A stretch of 64,000 bases of DNA from Caballeronia sp. dw_276 (GTDB lineage Bacteria; Pseudomonadota; Gammaproteobacteria; Burkholderiales; Burkholderiaceae). Within the stretch, counting starts at the first letter, position 1. Each line of letters opens with the position of its first letter. The stretch lies in the NCBI RefSeq assembly GCF_018449635.1, contig NZ_JAAVUV010000008.1:186001-250000 (forward strand), given 5' to 3'. Positions 15,961-24,733 of this stretch are shown piece by piece. A program made the translations under genes and the position numbers. A model generated the notes under the pieces. It worked only from the letters and a program-made list of their open reading frames with translations, was not told the origin of the DNA and did not search any database.

Positions 15961-17589
15961 ATGCAGAAACCGATCGAGCTATCCGGCCGCGACATTCTTC
16001 GCGATCCGCGTCTTAACAAGGGATCCGCGTTCACGGAGGAAGAGCGCCGCAAGTACCACCTTGAAGGACTATTGCCTCCCGGATCCAGCTCGCTCGAACT
16101 GCAGGTTGCGCGCACGCATACCGAACTCGCCGCGCTCGACAACGATTTGCAAAAGTACCTGCTCCTCTCCGATCTTCAAGCGCGAAACGAGACCTTGTTC
16201 TACGCCACGATCATGTCCGATCCGGCGACCTTCATGCCTTTGGTGTACACGCCGACAGTCGGCGAGGCATGTCAGAAATTCAATCATATTTTTCGGGCGA
16301 CGCGCGGCATGTATGTGCCTATCTCGGCGCGCGGCCGTGTAAAAGAACTGCTGCAGAACTGGCCGGAGAAAGAGGTCCGGTTCATCGTGGTGACGGATGG
16401 CGAACGCATCCTGGGACTCGGCGATCTGGGTGTGGGCGGCATGGGCATTCCTATCGGCAAGCTGTCGCTTTACACGGCATGCGCGGGCGTGCCGCCGCAA
16501 TATTGTCTACCCGTGATGCTCGATGTGGGCACGAATAACCGCGATTTGCTCGATGACCCGCTGTACCTCGGTTTGCGGCAGGAGCGTGTACGGGGCGACG
16601 AATATCATGCGTTCGTGAACGAGTTCGTTGAGGCCGCGCTGGAGTTGCATCCGCAATGCTGCGTGCAATGGGAAGACTTCGCGAACTTCAATGCCGTGCC
16701 GCTGCTCGCCCGCTACAAGGACAAGATCTGCACGTATAACGATGACATCCAGGGCACTGCCGCGGTCGCTCTGGCCGGCATCTTTGCCGCGCTGCATATT
16801 TCGAAGCAGAAGCTCGTCGACCAGCGTTTTCTGTTCCTTGGCGGCGGTTCGGCGGGAACGGGTATCGCCGAATTGATCAGCCAGGCGATGGTCCTGGAAG
16901 GACTGACTATCGATGAAGCGCGTGCCCGCAACGCACTATTCGACGTCAACGGTCTCATGGTGAAGTCGCGAAGCGATCTCGCTGATTTCCAGAAGCCGTT
17001 CGCGGTCGATCATGCGCCAGTCGACAACTTCACCGACGCGGTGAAAGCGCTGAAACCAACTGGCATCATTGGCGTCAGTACAGTGCCGAAATTGTTCAAC
17101 CAGCATGTGATTGAAGCGATGGCCGAGATCAATGAGCGGCCGATCATTTTTCCGTATTCCAACCCGACATCGCGCTCGGAATGCACCGCGGAAGAGGCAT
17201 ATAAATGGTCGTCGGGACGCGCAATTTTTGCCAGCGGAAGTCCGTTTCCGCCTGTGGAAATTGAAGGGCGGACGTTCGTGCCGGGTCAGGGCAACAACGT
17301 CTATATCTTCCCGGCGCTGGGTATGGCCGTGTTCGCCACGCAGGCGAGCCGCGTGACCGACGAGATGTTTATTGCTGCGGCGAAAGCCGTGGCCGAGCAA
17401 GTTTCCGAGGCAAGTCTTGCGACAGGGTTGATCTATCCGCCGCAAAGCAAGATCTTCGAGGCGTCGCTGCATGTGGCTGTGCGCGTGGCCGAATGCATCT
17501 TCGATAACAACCTCGCTCGCGTGCCGCGACCCGACGACATCACCGCGATGATCCGCGATTGCGCATACAAACCGGCTTACACGCTTTAA
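15961..17589 (+). CDS. maeA: NAD-dependent malic enzyme
   Basis: Oxidatively decarboxylates malate to pyruvate; enzymes of this type also decarboxylate oxaloacetate. The 542-residue protein has the catalytic Tyr region (MPLVYTPTVGEACQKF) and the lysine-containing GKLSLYTACAG. Metal ligands lie in QWEDF and TYNDDIQGTAAV. An NAD Rossmann motif is in FLGGGSAGTGIAE. The ATG at 15961 has CCAGGAGACTGAA upstream; an in-frame TTG at 15928 does not. Placed after tarD, it would remove the oxaloacetate produced from tartrate and yield pyruvate. Choice of NAD over NADP is by similarity to the long SfcA/MaeA type. Confidence 0.9.
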   Translation: MQKPIELSGRDILRDPRLNKGSAFTEEERRKYHLEGLLPPGSSSLELQVARTHTELAALDNDLQKYLLLSDLQARNETLFYATIMSDPATFMPLVYTPTVGEACQKFNHIFRATRGMYVPISARGRVKELLQNWPEKEVRFIVVTDGERILGLGDLGVGGMGIPIGKLSLYTACAGVPPQYCLPVMLDVGTNNRDLLDDPLYLGLRQERVRGDEYHAFVNEFVEAALELHPQCCVQWEDFANFNAVPLLARYKDKICTYNDDIQGTAAVALAGIFAALHISKQKLVDQRFLFLGGGSAGTGIAELISQAMVLEGLTIDEARARNALFDVNGLMVKSRSDLADFQKPFAVDHAPVDNFTDAVKALKPTGIIGVSTVPKLFNQHVIEAMAEINERPIIFPYSNPTSRSECTAEEAYKWSSGRAIFASGSPFPPVEIEGRTFVPGQGNNVYIFPALGMAVFATQASRVTDEMFIAAAKAVAEQVSEASLATGLIYPPQSKIFEASLHVAVRVAECIFDNNLARVPRPDDITAMIRDCAYKPAYTL

Positions 17590-17787
17590 GCCAGGGCGGT
17601 TACGGGCCGGGTGGCCGAAAAAGCCCCCTGCGCCTTGGTGGGCAAGCCATTCGGCGCTTTCCCGGGGCGCTCGCCCGCCACCGGACGTTGCCGAAGTCGT
17701 AGAGAATCACTTCCTCGAACGCCACTTTTCGCGTAGATTTGCGACCGCGAAAGAAATGTCACCCGGTAAAGTAAGAGGAATTCATCC

Positions 17788-18300
17788 ATGTCCACGGCCA
17801 AGCGAATCCGCGAAGTGTCCAAGCTGAGCGGCGATTTTCTGCTGCGCTCAGGCAAGCGCAGCAATACCTACTTCGATAAATATCGCTTCGAATCCGATCC
17901 GTCCCTGCTCAAGGCGATCGCTGAAGCAATGGTGCCGCTGATCCCGCCCGGCACGGAAATTCTCGGCGGCCTGGAGATGGGCGGCATTCCTATCGTGACC
18001 ATGCTGAGCCAGGCGACCGGTTTGCCGGCCGCATATATCCGCAAGGAAGCGAAGGAATACGGTACCTGCAAGTACGCGGAAGGCGCGGACCTCGTGGGCA
18101 AAAAGCTCGTGCTGGTCGAGGACATCGTGTCGAGCGGCGGTGCTATCGCCGATGCAACCGCGAAGCTGCGCGCGGACGGTGTGCCGGTATCGGTGACGCT
18201 TTGCGTGATCGATCGCGAGAGCGGTGGCAAGGAAATGCTCGAAGGAATCGGCATTGAACTGAGATCGCTTTACACGTTTTCGGAAATCGAAGGCGCGTAA
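17788..18300 (+). CDS. pyrE: Orotate phosphoribosyltransferase
   Basis: Transfers the phosphoribosyl group from PRPP to orotate to make OMP in pyrimidine synthesis. The protein has 170 residues, the short single-domain form. It contains KLSGDFLLRSGKRSNTYFDK at the N-terminus and GGLEMGGIPIVTMLS. The flexible loop is RKEAKEYGTCK, and the PRPP signature is LVLVEDIVSSGGAI. RBS: AAGAGGAATTCATCC. It is one of two phosphoribosyl-using enzymes in the window, the other being NadC-like at 43430. No other pyr genes are nearby, so it may be a second copy. Confidence 0.85.
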   Translation: MSTAKRIREVSKLSGDFLLRSGKRSNTYFDKYRFESDPSLLKAIAEAMVPLIPPGTEILGGLEMGGIPIVTMLSQATGLPAAYIRKEAKEYGTCKYAEGADLVGKKLVLVEDIVSSGGAIADATAKLRADGVPVSVTLCVIDRESGGKEMLEGIGIELRSLYTFSEIEGA

Positions 18301-18321
18301 ACGCTTCGAGCGATTTTCCTT

Positions 18322-18729
18322 ATGCAGCTTCTTGATCACGTGTCGATTGGCGTTCCGGATATGGATGCTGCCCGGCGCTTCTACGATGCCATCATGAGCG
18401 CCCTCGGCGCAGCCAAGGTGTATGACTTGCCTCAAGCGCTCGGATACGGCGAACGCTGCACGCCGCAGGACGCGGCGTCGACGTATCTTGCGGTGTATCT
18501 GGATCAAAGCGACGAAGCAGGTGGATTAGCCAGTTCCAAAAGGCACTGGTGTTTCAAGGCCGGATCGCGCGAACAGATCGATGCGTTTCACGCCGCGGGG
18601 CTCGCCGCTGGCGGCCGCTCGGATGGCGCACCCGGGTTGCGCGCCGATTACCATGCCGGTTATTACGCGGCGTTTTTATATGATCCGGCAGGGAACCGCG
18701 TCGAAGCGGTGTGTCATCTGCCGGCGTGA
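18322..18729 (+). CDS. VOC (glyoxalase/bleomycin-resistance) family protein
   Basis: A 135-residue single VOC domain. It begins LLDHVSIGVPDMDAARRFYD, the first beta-alpha-beta unit with the His metal ligand. It ends AAFLYDPAGNRVEAVCH, with the Glu ligand in the last strand. Members are metal-dependent lyases, isomerases or dioxygenases, and the substrate cannot be told. It starts 21 bp after pyrE and may share its transcript. It converges on the GH71 gene with an 8-bp gap. Confidence 0.8.
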   Translation: MQLLDHVSIGVPDMDAARRFYDAIMSALGAAKVYDLPQALGYGERCTPQDAASTYLAVYLDQSDEAGGLASSKRHWCFKAGSREQIDAFHAAGLAAGGRSDGAPGLRADYHAGYYAAFLYDPAGNRVEAVCHLPA

Positions 18730-18737
18730 AGATTCGC

Positions 18738-20100
18738 TCAAGCCTGCGCGCTGCCCGAGAAATAATTGTATGCGCCGGAGAAGTCGTCATTGGTGATCGG
18801 TTGTTCGCCGGTTTTATCGATGATTACTGTTCCTTGGCGCTTGAGCACGAAGCGCGGCGTCCCCGCGCGCGAATCCGCGCTGAGGTGCGTGATCCCGGCC
18901 GGGACGTCGAGATGCCTGCCCAAATCCGATCCCGGCAAATCCACGAGAAGCGTAGCAGGCGCCTTTAAAAAGAGCGTAACGTGGATACGCGTTGAGAGTG
19001 GCGTTTGAGTGTGCGGCGCCGCGTGTCCATCCGACGCCGCCGGATTCAATCGATAAAAATAAAATAACCGGTCCTGCGAAATTGAAGGTTTTTTTCCCGT
19101 TTTGAACCACTGAATGTAGTAGGCGCTGGCGTCGAGGTAAGCCGTGCGAGAGCAACTCGCCGAAGCGGTCTTCATAGACGTGAGCCCGGCCGGAAGCGCC
19201 TGCGGGCATGGGCAAGGGCGCCACGTAAGTCGACTCGGCCCAATCGTTCCATGTCACGATCTGCACCCACGACGCATCCGATGCGATCGCCGCTTCCCAC
19301 TCGGCGGCCATGCCCGAAAATCCTTCCGTTTCGAACGCGCGATAATTCGTTCCCGCCGGCAGCCCGCGATAGTAGGGCGTCACAGGCGCCATGAAAAGCT
19401 TGTCGTGCGCCTGCAATTCGGCGCTTAACGTTGCAATGGAATCCGCGATCAGGTCTGGCGAGCCTGCCGCGCCGAAATAGAAATAACCTTCGGCGCTCCC
19501 TAGCCGTTGCACGATTTCATCGGCTGCTGTCGGCGTGATGCGCCGCTCTCCGCTTTCTGGGAAGAAGTGCGGCACGAAAAACGCGCCGAGCTTTTTCGCG
19601 CGATCTATCAACACGGGGCCGCCGGAAAATCGCTTGCCTCCCGCGCCATAAGCCGACACAACCGGTTTTCCATCGATGCGCAATTGCGCCTTGAGGCTGC
19701 GCGTACTTTCGACAATATCAACGATCTCGTCTTGCGCGCGGCCATCGGCGGAAACAAACAGAGTGAAATCGAATGCAAGGCTCGCAGCGGCTTCGTACAT
19801 GTCCATCACACGCCGCTTGTAGTGCGGTTCATTAAGATCCCAGCCGCCACAATTGAGCGCAAAGCCATCTATCCCACGTGCGTGTGCGTCGCGCATCTCG
19901 GATCGATACGATTCGATGCTCGCCTGCGGTCCGCCGCGTGGCCATGCAACCATGTAATGAGCAAAAACCCGTTTGCGTTTTCTGTCGGAGCGTAGTGATG
20001 GCTTAACGGCATGAGCTGCCGCGGGGACTGACAATGCGCAAGAGAGCGACAGGCAAGCGAATATCAAACGACGGCGGCCCGGGAGCGGACTCGAATTCAT
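18738..20100 (-). pseudogene. Glycoside hydrolase family 71 (alpha-1,3-glucanase-like), frameshifted
   Basis: Two overlapping minus-strand frames make one GH71-like protein. The first frame (from 20100) has a signal peptide (RRLIFACLSLSCALSVPAAA), VFAHYMVAWPRGGP, MRDAHARGIDGFALN, MAPVTPYYRG and VQIVTWNDWAESTYVAPL. After YEDRFGELLSH, near 19145-19165, it runs into unrelated sequence. The natural continuation (AYLDASAYYIQWFKTGKKP, then C-terminal beta-rich sequence ending at 18738) lies in the frame shifted by +1. An extra base, or loss of two, would explain this. The family hydrolyses alpha-1,3-glucan such as fungal cell wall. Either a real mutation or an assembly error is possible. Confidence 0.7.
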
Positions 20101-20294
20101 GACGGCGACTTAGAGAGGTGTCGTCTTTATGGTAGCCGGAAGGGGCAGTACATGTCGTTCGAAAATCGCGTGAAAATTAAGCGGGGAAATCGGTTGCCGG
20201 ATTGTGAATAGGAACGTGGAGGAAACATCGGTCCATGTGCTTTGAAAAATGATTCGTTATCCAGAATTGTGAGCGGCTTGGGAGAAAATTCACG
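20101..20294. other. Intergenic stretch upstream of the GH71 gene
   Basis: No gene seen. It should hold the GH71 promoter on the minus strand. A minus-strand frame at 20127-20375 runs straight through the terminator hairpin and is not credible. Confidence 0.4.
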
Positions 20295-20371
20295 AAAAAA
20301 AGCCCATCGTTCACGACGGGCCAAGCTGCAGTCACCTACACCACTCACAACACGTCTTTGGGAAAAGACGC
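20295..20371 (-). ncRNA. Candidate small RNA with intrinsic terminator
   Basis: On the minus strand a possible promoter (-35 TCGAAA at 20405-20400, 16-bp spacer, -10 TAAACT at 20383-20378) precedes two hairpins. The first is CGTCTTT-TCCC-AAAGACG (20370-20353). The second is a G/C stem (20321-20302, one G-U pair) followed by seven T residues (20301-20295). No coding gene uses this terminator. The implied transcript is about 75 nt. It is not recognised as a known family. Confidence 0.4.
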
Positions 20372-20601
20372 ACACCTAGTTTAGGCTTGACTTACGCAGT
20401 TTCGATTGCAGCGCCGCTTACATGCATTACCCAAAGTGACAGGATCCGAAACGATCCTGCTCACTGGAACGGCTCTTGCGATTGACGAAACGTGAACGCT
20501 TCCGGTTCACCTGCAGACGGCTGGCTCCGGCTTACAAATTCAGATACGTAAGCTTGGGCGTGCATACTGCCACCTCATTGGCCTAACCTATGGAAAACAC
20601 T

Positions 20602-20742
20602 ATGAAAAAGATCGCTCTCACGCTTACAGTCGCGATATCGACGTTTTGCGCAATCGCTCCGGCATACGCTGCAGATTATCACCACCACCGCGAATGCCAT
20701 AAGGTGAAGGTGCATCACCATTGGGTTAATCGATGCCATTAA
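20602..20742 (+). CDS. HHHH-motif secreted peptide
   Basis: A 46-residue protein with a cleavable signal peptide (MKKIALTLTVAISTFCAIAP, then AYA). The mature part is only about 23 residues and rich in His, with two Cys: DYHHHRECHKVKVHHHW, then VNRCH. Such short His-rich periplasmic peptides recur in Burkholderia-type genomes. Metal binding (Cu, Zn, Ni) or redox protection is a reasonable guess. An earlier in-frame ATG at 20590 is possible; I chose 20602 because it begins the normal signal peptide and is preceded by GGAAAAC. A terminator follows. Confidence 0.7.
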   Translation: MKKIALTLTVAISTFCAIAPAYAADYHHHRECHKVKVHHHWVNRCH

Positions 20743-20774
20743 GCTGAGCTTCGGCAAAAGAGCCTGGCGCGATC

Positions 20775-20803
20775 GGCCGTTCCTTCCCGGGAACGGCCTT
20801 TGC
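20775..20803 (+). terminator. Rho-independent terminator after the HHHH peptide gene
   Basis: GGCCGTTCC (20775-20783) pairs with GGAACGGCC (20790-20798) around TTCCCG, followed by TTTGCATTT. Confidence 0.8.
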
Positions 20804-21062
20804 ATTTGATGGACCGAATAAAGATGCTGGAATTCCCAACCAATAGCGTTCGCTGAACAACATTAAAATAAGCCTTCATTGTAAGATTGGCAGGTGCCTA
20901 CTTTATGCGGGTGTTACTGACTGCATGGCGGCGTTAATCTCGCCGCGTTAAAGAAGATGGATATTCCAGCTGCAACGCTGGCCGAAATCCGGTTACGCAA
21001 GCATGTAAAAAAGGTCATGGCGACATGCCGAACACCATCGCCCGAGCGTTGGAAGCCTTCGA
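20804..21062. other. Intergenic stretch upstream of the diguanylate cyclase
   Basis: About 260 bp without a supported gene. The AT-rich part at 20850-20910 probably holds a promoter. No riboswitch-like fold or T-tract hairpin was evident by eye. Confidence 0.4.
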
Positions 21063-22592
21063 ATGTTAAAGAAACCGACCATTTTCTTTCGGCTAAGGGC
21101 GGCATTGGCGCGCCACCCGAATGCAATCAGTCTGGGGAGCGTAGCTTTTTCGGTCATCGTGCTCGCCTCCGCCATGGCGATCCTCGTGCAAGCGCGCAGC
21201 GACGCGACACTTCGTGCAACCGAGAACGCCGATAACCTCGCGCGCGTGCTGGAACACGACATCACGCATACCGCCGAACTCACAGATCTTTCTATCCAGG
21301 CAGCCGTCGACGGCGCGGAAGACGCGGACGTCATGCAGTTGCCGCCGCGCCTGCGCAACGAACTGCTGTTCGACCGCTCCGCGACCGCGAGCCGTTACAT
21401 AGGGTCGTTCCTGTGTCTCGACGCACACGGAAAGATCATCGTGGATTCATCGAGTACTGTCCCGCGCAATACCAACGTTGCCGATCGCGTCTGGTTCACC
21501 ATCCATCGCGACAACCCCGGGGTCGGCTTGTTCGTCAGCCGGCCGCTGCAATCGCGTCTGAATCCAGGTGAAGTCGATCTGATGTTCAGCCGCAGGGTGA
21601 ATCGCCCCGATGGTTCATTCGCAGGCGTGGTGGTGGCGGCGTTCCGGCTTGATTACTTCAAGAACCTGCTATCCGGCGTGAACCTCGGGCCGGGCGGCAG
21701 CATCACGCTGCTCCAGGACGATGGTCATGTAATCCTGCGTTATCCCAGCGATGGAACCAGGCCCGATGAAAATTTCGCCGGACGCAAGAATTTCGAGCGT
21801 TTCAGAGCGACGGGCGTCAACTCGTTTTTCGGGGTATCGAAGAATGGGACCGAGCGGCTTTATAGTTTCCGGCGCTTCGACAAGCTCAAGATGATCGTGA
21901 TCATTGCGCCGACGAGCCATTATGTATTCGCCGACTGGAACAGCCGGGCATGGTACATCGGCATAGTCACGGCCTTGCTGATTCTCGGCCTGTTATCCGC
22001 GGCCCGGCTTCTATCGGTCGAGTTCCAGCATCGACTGGAAGTGGAGGCGCGCTTGCGCAACATGACGCGTGTCGATGGGCTGACAGGACTTAGCAACCGG
22101 CGCAATCTCGATGAACGTTTGCTGTTCGAGTGGCACAGATCGAAACGCTCGGGCGAGCCACTTGCCATTTTGTTCGTGGATATAGACCGCTTCAAGAGTT
22201 ACAACGATACCTACGGCCATCAGGCCGGCGACGATGCCTTGACCGCCGTCGCGCAAGCAATTGCAAAATGCAGCCAGCGTCCCGGCGATATCACCGCGCG
22301 CTTTGGTGGAGAAGAGTTCGTGGCGGTGCTGCCGGAAACAGACAGCAAGGGCGCGGCGCTGGTCGCTACAGCGATCCATGCGGCCGTGCGTGCGCTGTCT
22401 ATCGGTCATGCGGGCAGCGAGCACGGCATGATTACCGTGAGCATCGGCGTTGCGTCCACTGAAGCGGAGGATATCGCCGACGCACTCGCGTTGATCAAGG
22501 CAGCCGATCGCGCGGTGTATCGCGCCAAAGCCTCAGGAAGAAACCAGACAAGCGTAGCCGGGCCGTACAGCAATGAAGTGCTTATCGGCTAG
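21063..22592 (+). CDS. Membrane diguanylate cyclase with periplasmic Cache sensor
   Basis: Synthesises c-di-GMP from two GTP at the inner membrane. Layout of the 509 residues: a membrane segment at about 25-45, a periplasmic dCACHE-type sensor (about 50-280), and a second membrane segment at about 295-315. A GGDEF domain follows (about 335-495). The active site reads RFGGEEF. An RxxD product-inhibition site (RPGD) sits five residues before it. DGLTGLSNRR and FVDIDRFKSYNDTYGH are further GGDEF motifs. The enzyme should therefore be active and feedback-inhibited. The ligand of the sensor is unknown. Confidence 0.9.
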   Translation: MLKKPTIFFRLRAALARHPNAISLGSVAFSVIVLASAMAILVQARSDATLRATENADNLARVLEHDITHTAELTDLSIQAAVDGAEDADVMQLPPRLRNELLFDRSATASRYIGSFLCLDAHGKIIVDSSSTVPRNTNVADRVWFTIHRDNPGVGLFVSRPLQSRLNPGEVDLMFSRRVNRPDGSFAGVVVAAFRLDYFKNLLSGVNLGPGGSITLLQDDGHVILRYPSDGTRPDENFAGRKNFERFRATGVNSFFGVSKNGTERLYSFRRFDKLKMIVIIAPTSHYVFADWNSRAWYIGIVTALLILGLLSAARLLSVEFQHRLEVEARLRNMTRVDGLTGLSNRRNLDERLLFEWHRSKRSGEPLAILFVDIDRFKSYNDTYGHQAGDDALTAVAQAIAKCSQRPGDITARFGGEEFVAVLPETDSKGAALVATAIHAAVRALSIGHAGSEHGMITVSIGVASTEAEDIADALALIKAADRAVYRAKASGRNQTSVAGPYSNEVLIG

Positions 22593-22608
22593 AGCGTCCG
22601 GCAGTCCA

Positions 22609-24432
22609 TTAACGTAGCAAGCCGAACACTGCCACACCGTTCGTGGTGCCCACATAGACTTTTCCTGCAGCGATCATCGGCGTGATGAACTTGTTGCCCG
22701 CGCCGAACTGGTCTCGTGCTCCCGCCTGATTGCTGTTGTACAACTCGCGCCCGAGATTGGTGGCGTCGTAGGCGTGCAACGCGGCGACCGCGCCGTTTTC
22801 CGCCGCCCACACAATGCCGTTGCTGACGCCGTTTGCGGAGATTGCCGGTGTTGCTCCGGGATAGGGAAACCGCGTCGGACTCTGCGATGACGGCGTGGTG
22901 GCGAGCAGCGCGTTGGTGACGGGCAACGCCTTGAGCGCGTCAGTCTGGCCGCCGTAATAGACCACGTTGTTGTAGTACGCAGGCGACCCCCAGATACCGC
23001 CCGCCAGAACGCCGCTCAGCATTTGCCAGATATTGTTGGTCGCCGGGTTCCATTTTCCCATGTTATCGCGATCGACAACGTAGATGTTGTTGTCCTTGCC
23101 CGCACCCACCGCCAGATGCTTGACGGTGCCGTTCGACGTGGTTTGATCGGGCAGCAACATCGCGCCGCCTGAACCGAAATCGTTATCGGCCGCAGCTTGG
23201 GCCACGACGTCGAACATGGCGAAATAATCGGTCGCGACCGGCGTTGCGGTGGCGGAAAGCTTGACAAACGCATTGCCAAGATCACCGTCGGCCGGGAATC
23301 CCTGGGCGTTGAGATTGGTGCCGAACGTGCCGTTGCCATCGATGAAATAGATCGATGTCCCGTCCGACGCCATGCCCGAACCCGCCATCCAGATCGATCC
23401 CTTGCTGCCGTTCGGCGTCACAGGAAGCGCGCCCGTTTGCTTCAGCGTGTCCGCGCTGTATGTCATCAGCCAGCCGTTGTAATTGCCGCCCATGCAGTGC
23501 GCGGTCCAGCCCATGTAGATGTTGCCGTTGACCAGTGTCAGCGCGGCGCGCACGGTGTGCAACGCCGGGTTGAAGGTCAGCAGGCCATTCGAACCTTCGG
23601 CGCCGTTGCCCGGGTAGGTCGCGGAAATTTCAGTTGGGCCTCCGAACAATTCGGCTCCTGTAGAAAGATCGATTGCGTGCAGACGGTGATGAACGTTGCC
23701 GCCTGCGTCCGTGGTCATGGCAACCGCGTAGAGCGCGCCATTCGGTCCGCGCGATCGGTCGATAACGGGCGTCGACGTGATTCCGATTTCAGGTGTGAGG
23801 TCGTTACAACCTGCGTCGGCGCTCGGGGTTTCGCCAGCACTCATCAGCGATTTTTGCCACAACGCGGCGCCGCTGTCGGCATCGTAGGCGTAGACGCTGT
23901 TGTGTTCGGTCACGACATAGACAACGTTATGCGTGGCTGCGCCTACAGTCAGGTTGGTGACGAAGAGCGGTTGGCCATCGACTTTGCCGTCGGCGGGAAG
24001 GAACCGCAGTTTGCCGAAGGTGGTCGAGTTGACATTGGCCAGCGTGAGCGTTGTCTCGCCAAGCATTTGACCCGTTCGCGCGAGGTCGTTGTGATGCATC
24101 AGTACGTCCGTCGCGAAGGATGGGACGGTTGGTGTGGTTGAGCCGGTATTCGTGCCGCCGGATGCCGGCATGCTTGGCGTGGCCGGTGTTGCGGGAGGCG
24201 TGGTTGTTGTGCCGGCCGGCGTGCTTGCGGAGGGCACTGGCGTTGCGCTCGGGCTTGCGGTGGTTCCGCTGGCGCCGGCAGCGCCACCCGCGCTTGCGGA
24301 AGTGCCCGGGCTACTGCCTGAACCACCACCGCACGACCCGAGGCACACCGCCACCAGCAATCCTGCACAACTCTCGAAGAGACGACGCTGATAGGCCGTG
24401 CAAAAAGCGAATTTGGAGTGCAGAGATTTCAC
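22609..24432 (-). CDS. PQQ-like beta-propeller lipoprotein
   Basis: A 607-residue exported protein. The signal peptide ends in a lipobox (AVCLGSCGG), so it is probably lipid-anchored. A long Gly/Ser/Thr/Pro/Ala linker follows (about residues 34-105). The rest is a beta-propeller of quinoprotein-like blades, for example NVVYVVTEHNSVYAYDADSG, then ALWQKSL. Also seen are MGWTAHCMGGNYNGW and VYYGGQTDALKALPV. Typical PQQ-ligand residues of alcohol dehydrogenases are not obvious, so it may be a structural or binding protein rather than an enzyme. It converges on the diguanylate cyclase gene. Confidence 0.7.
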   Translation of the reverse strand: MKSLHSKFAFCTAYQRRLFESCAGLLVAVCLGSCGGGSGSSPGTSASAGGAAGASGTTASPSATPVPSASTPAGTTTTPPATPATPSMPASGGTNTGSTTPTVPSFATDVLMHHNDLARTGQMLGETTLTLANVNSTTFGKLRFLPADGKVDGQPLFVTNLTVGAATHNVVYVVTEHNSVYAYDADSGAALWQKSLMSAGETPSADAGCNDLTPEIGITSTPVIDRSRGPNGALYAVAMTTDAGGNVHHRLHAIDLSTGAELFGGPTEISATYPGNGAEGSNGLLTFNPALHTVRAALTLVNGNIYMGWTAHCMGGNYNGWLMTYSADTLKQTGALPVTPNGSKGSIWMAGSGMASDGTSIYFIDGNGTFGTNLNAQGFPADGDLGNAFVKLSATATPVATDYFAMFDVVAQAAADNDFGSGGAMLLPDQTTSNGTVKHLAVGAGKDNNIYVVDRDNMGKWNPATNNIWQMLSGVLAGGIWGSPAYYNNVVYYGGQTDALKALPVTNALLATTPSSQSPTRFPYPGATPAISANGVSNGIVWAAENGAVAALHAYDATNLGRELYNSNQAGARDQFGAGNKFITPMIAAGKVYVGTTNGVAVFGLLR

Positions 24433-24692
24433 GGTGGTTCTCCCGTGTCAGATGGTCCCACAGCACGTGATACCCGCATCGTCCGAGCACGAATTGCTCT
24501 TTAATCAGCATGACGAAGCGGCGTGTGGTGCCCCATAGCAGCAAGAAAAGCGCCCGGTCAGAGGCGGTTCGTCTTGCGTGTCACGAGTGTGAATTGTCTG
24601 TACGAAGGCTGGTTTCCAATGACGTGAATGTCAGATGAATACCGCCAGAGCCTTCCATGAAAACAGTTGAGACGGGGTTGAAACGTGTGATG
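24433..24692. other. Intergenic stretch between the lipoprotein and the anti-sigma gene
   Basis: No supported gene. It should carry the minus-strand promoter of the beta-propeller lipoprotein and receives transcription from the sigma/anti-sigma unit up to the terminator at 24693. Confidence 0.4.
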
Positions 24693-24720
24693 AAAAAGGC
24701 CGCCCAGGCTGCGCCTGGGC
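24693..24720 (-). terminator. Terminator of the sigma/anti-sigma unit
   Basis: GCCCAGGC (24702-24709) pairs with GCCTGGGC (24713-24720) around three bases. Read on the minus strand it is followed by GGCCTTTTT. Confidence 0.8.
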
Positions 24721-24733
24721 TCGCAGCAAAACG

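Noticed and set aside
20127..20375. 82-aa minus-strand frame in the gap upstream of the GH71 gene
   Set aside because: It runs through two hairpins and a T-tract terminator; no ribosome-binding site.
23197..24141. 314-aa plus-strand frame inside the beta-propeller lipoprotein gene
   Set aside because: Arg-rich antisense shadow without ribosome-binding site or domain.
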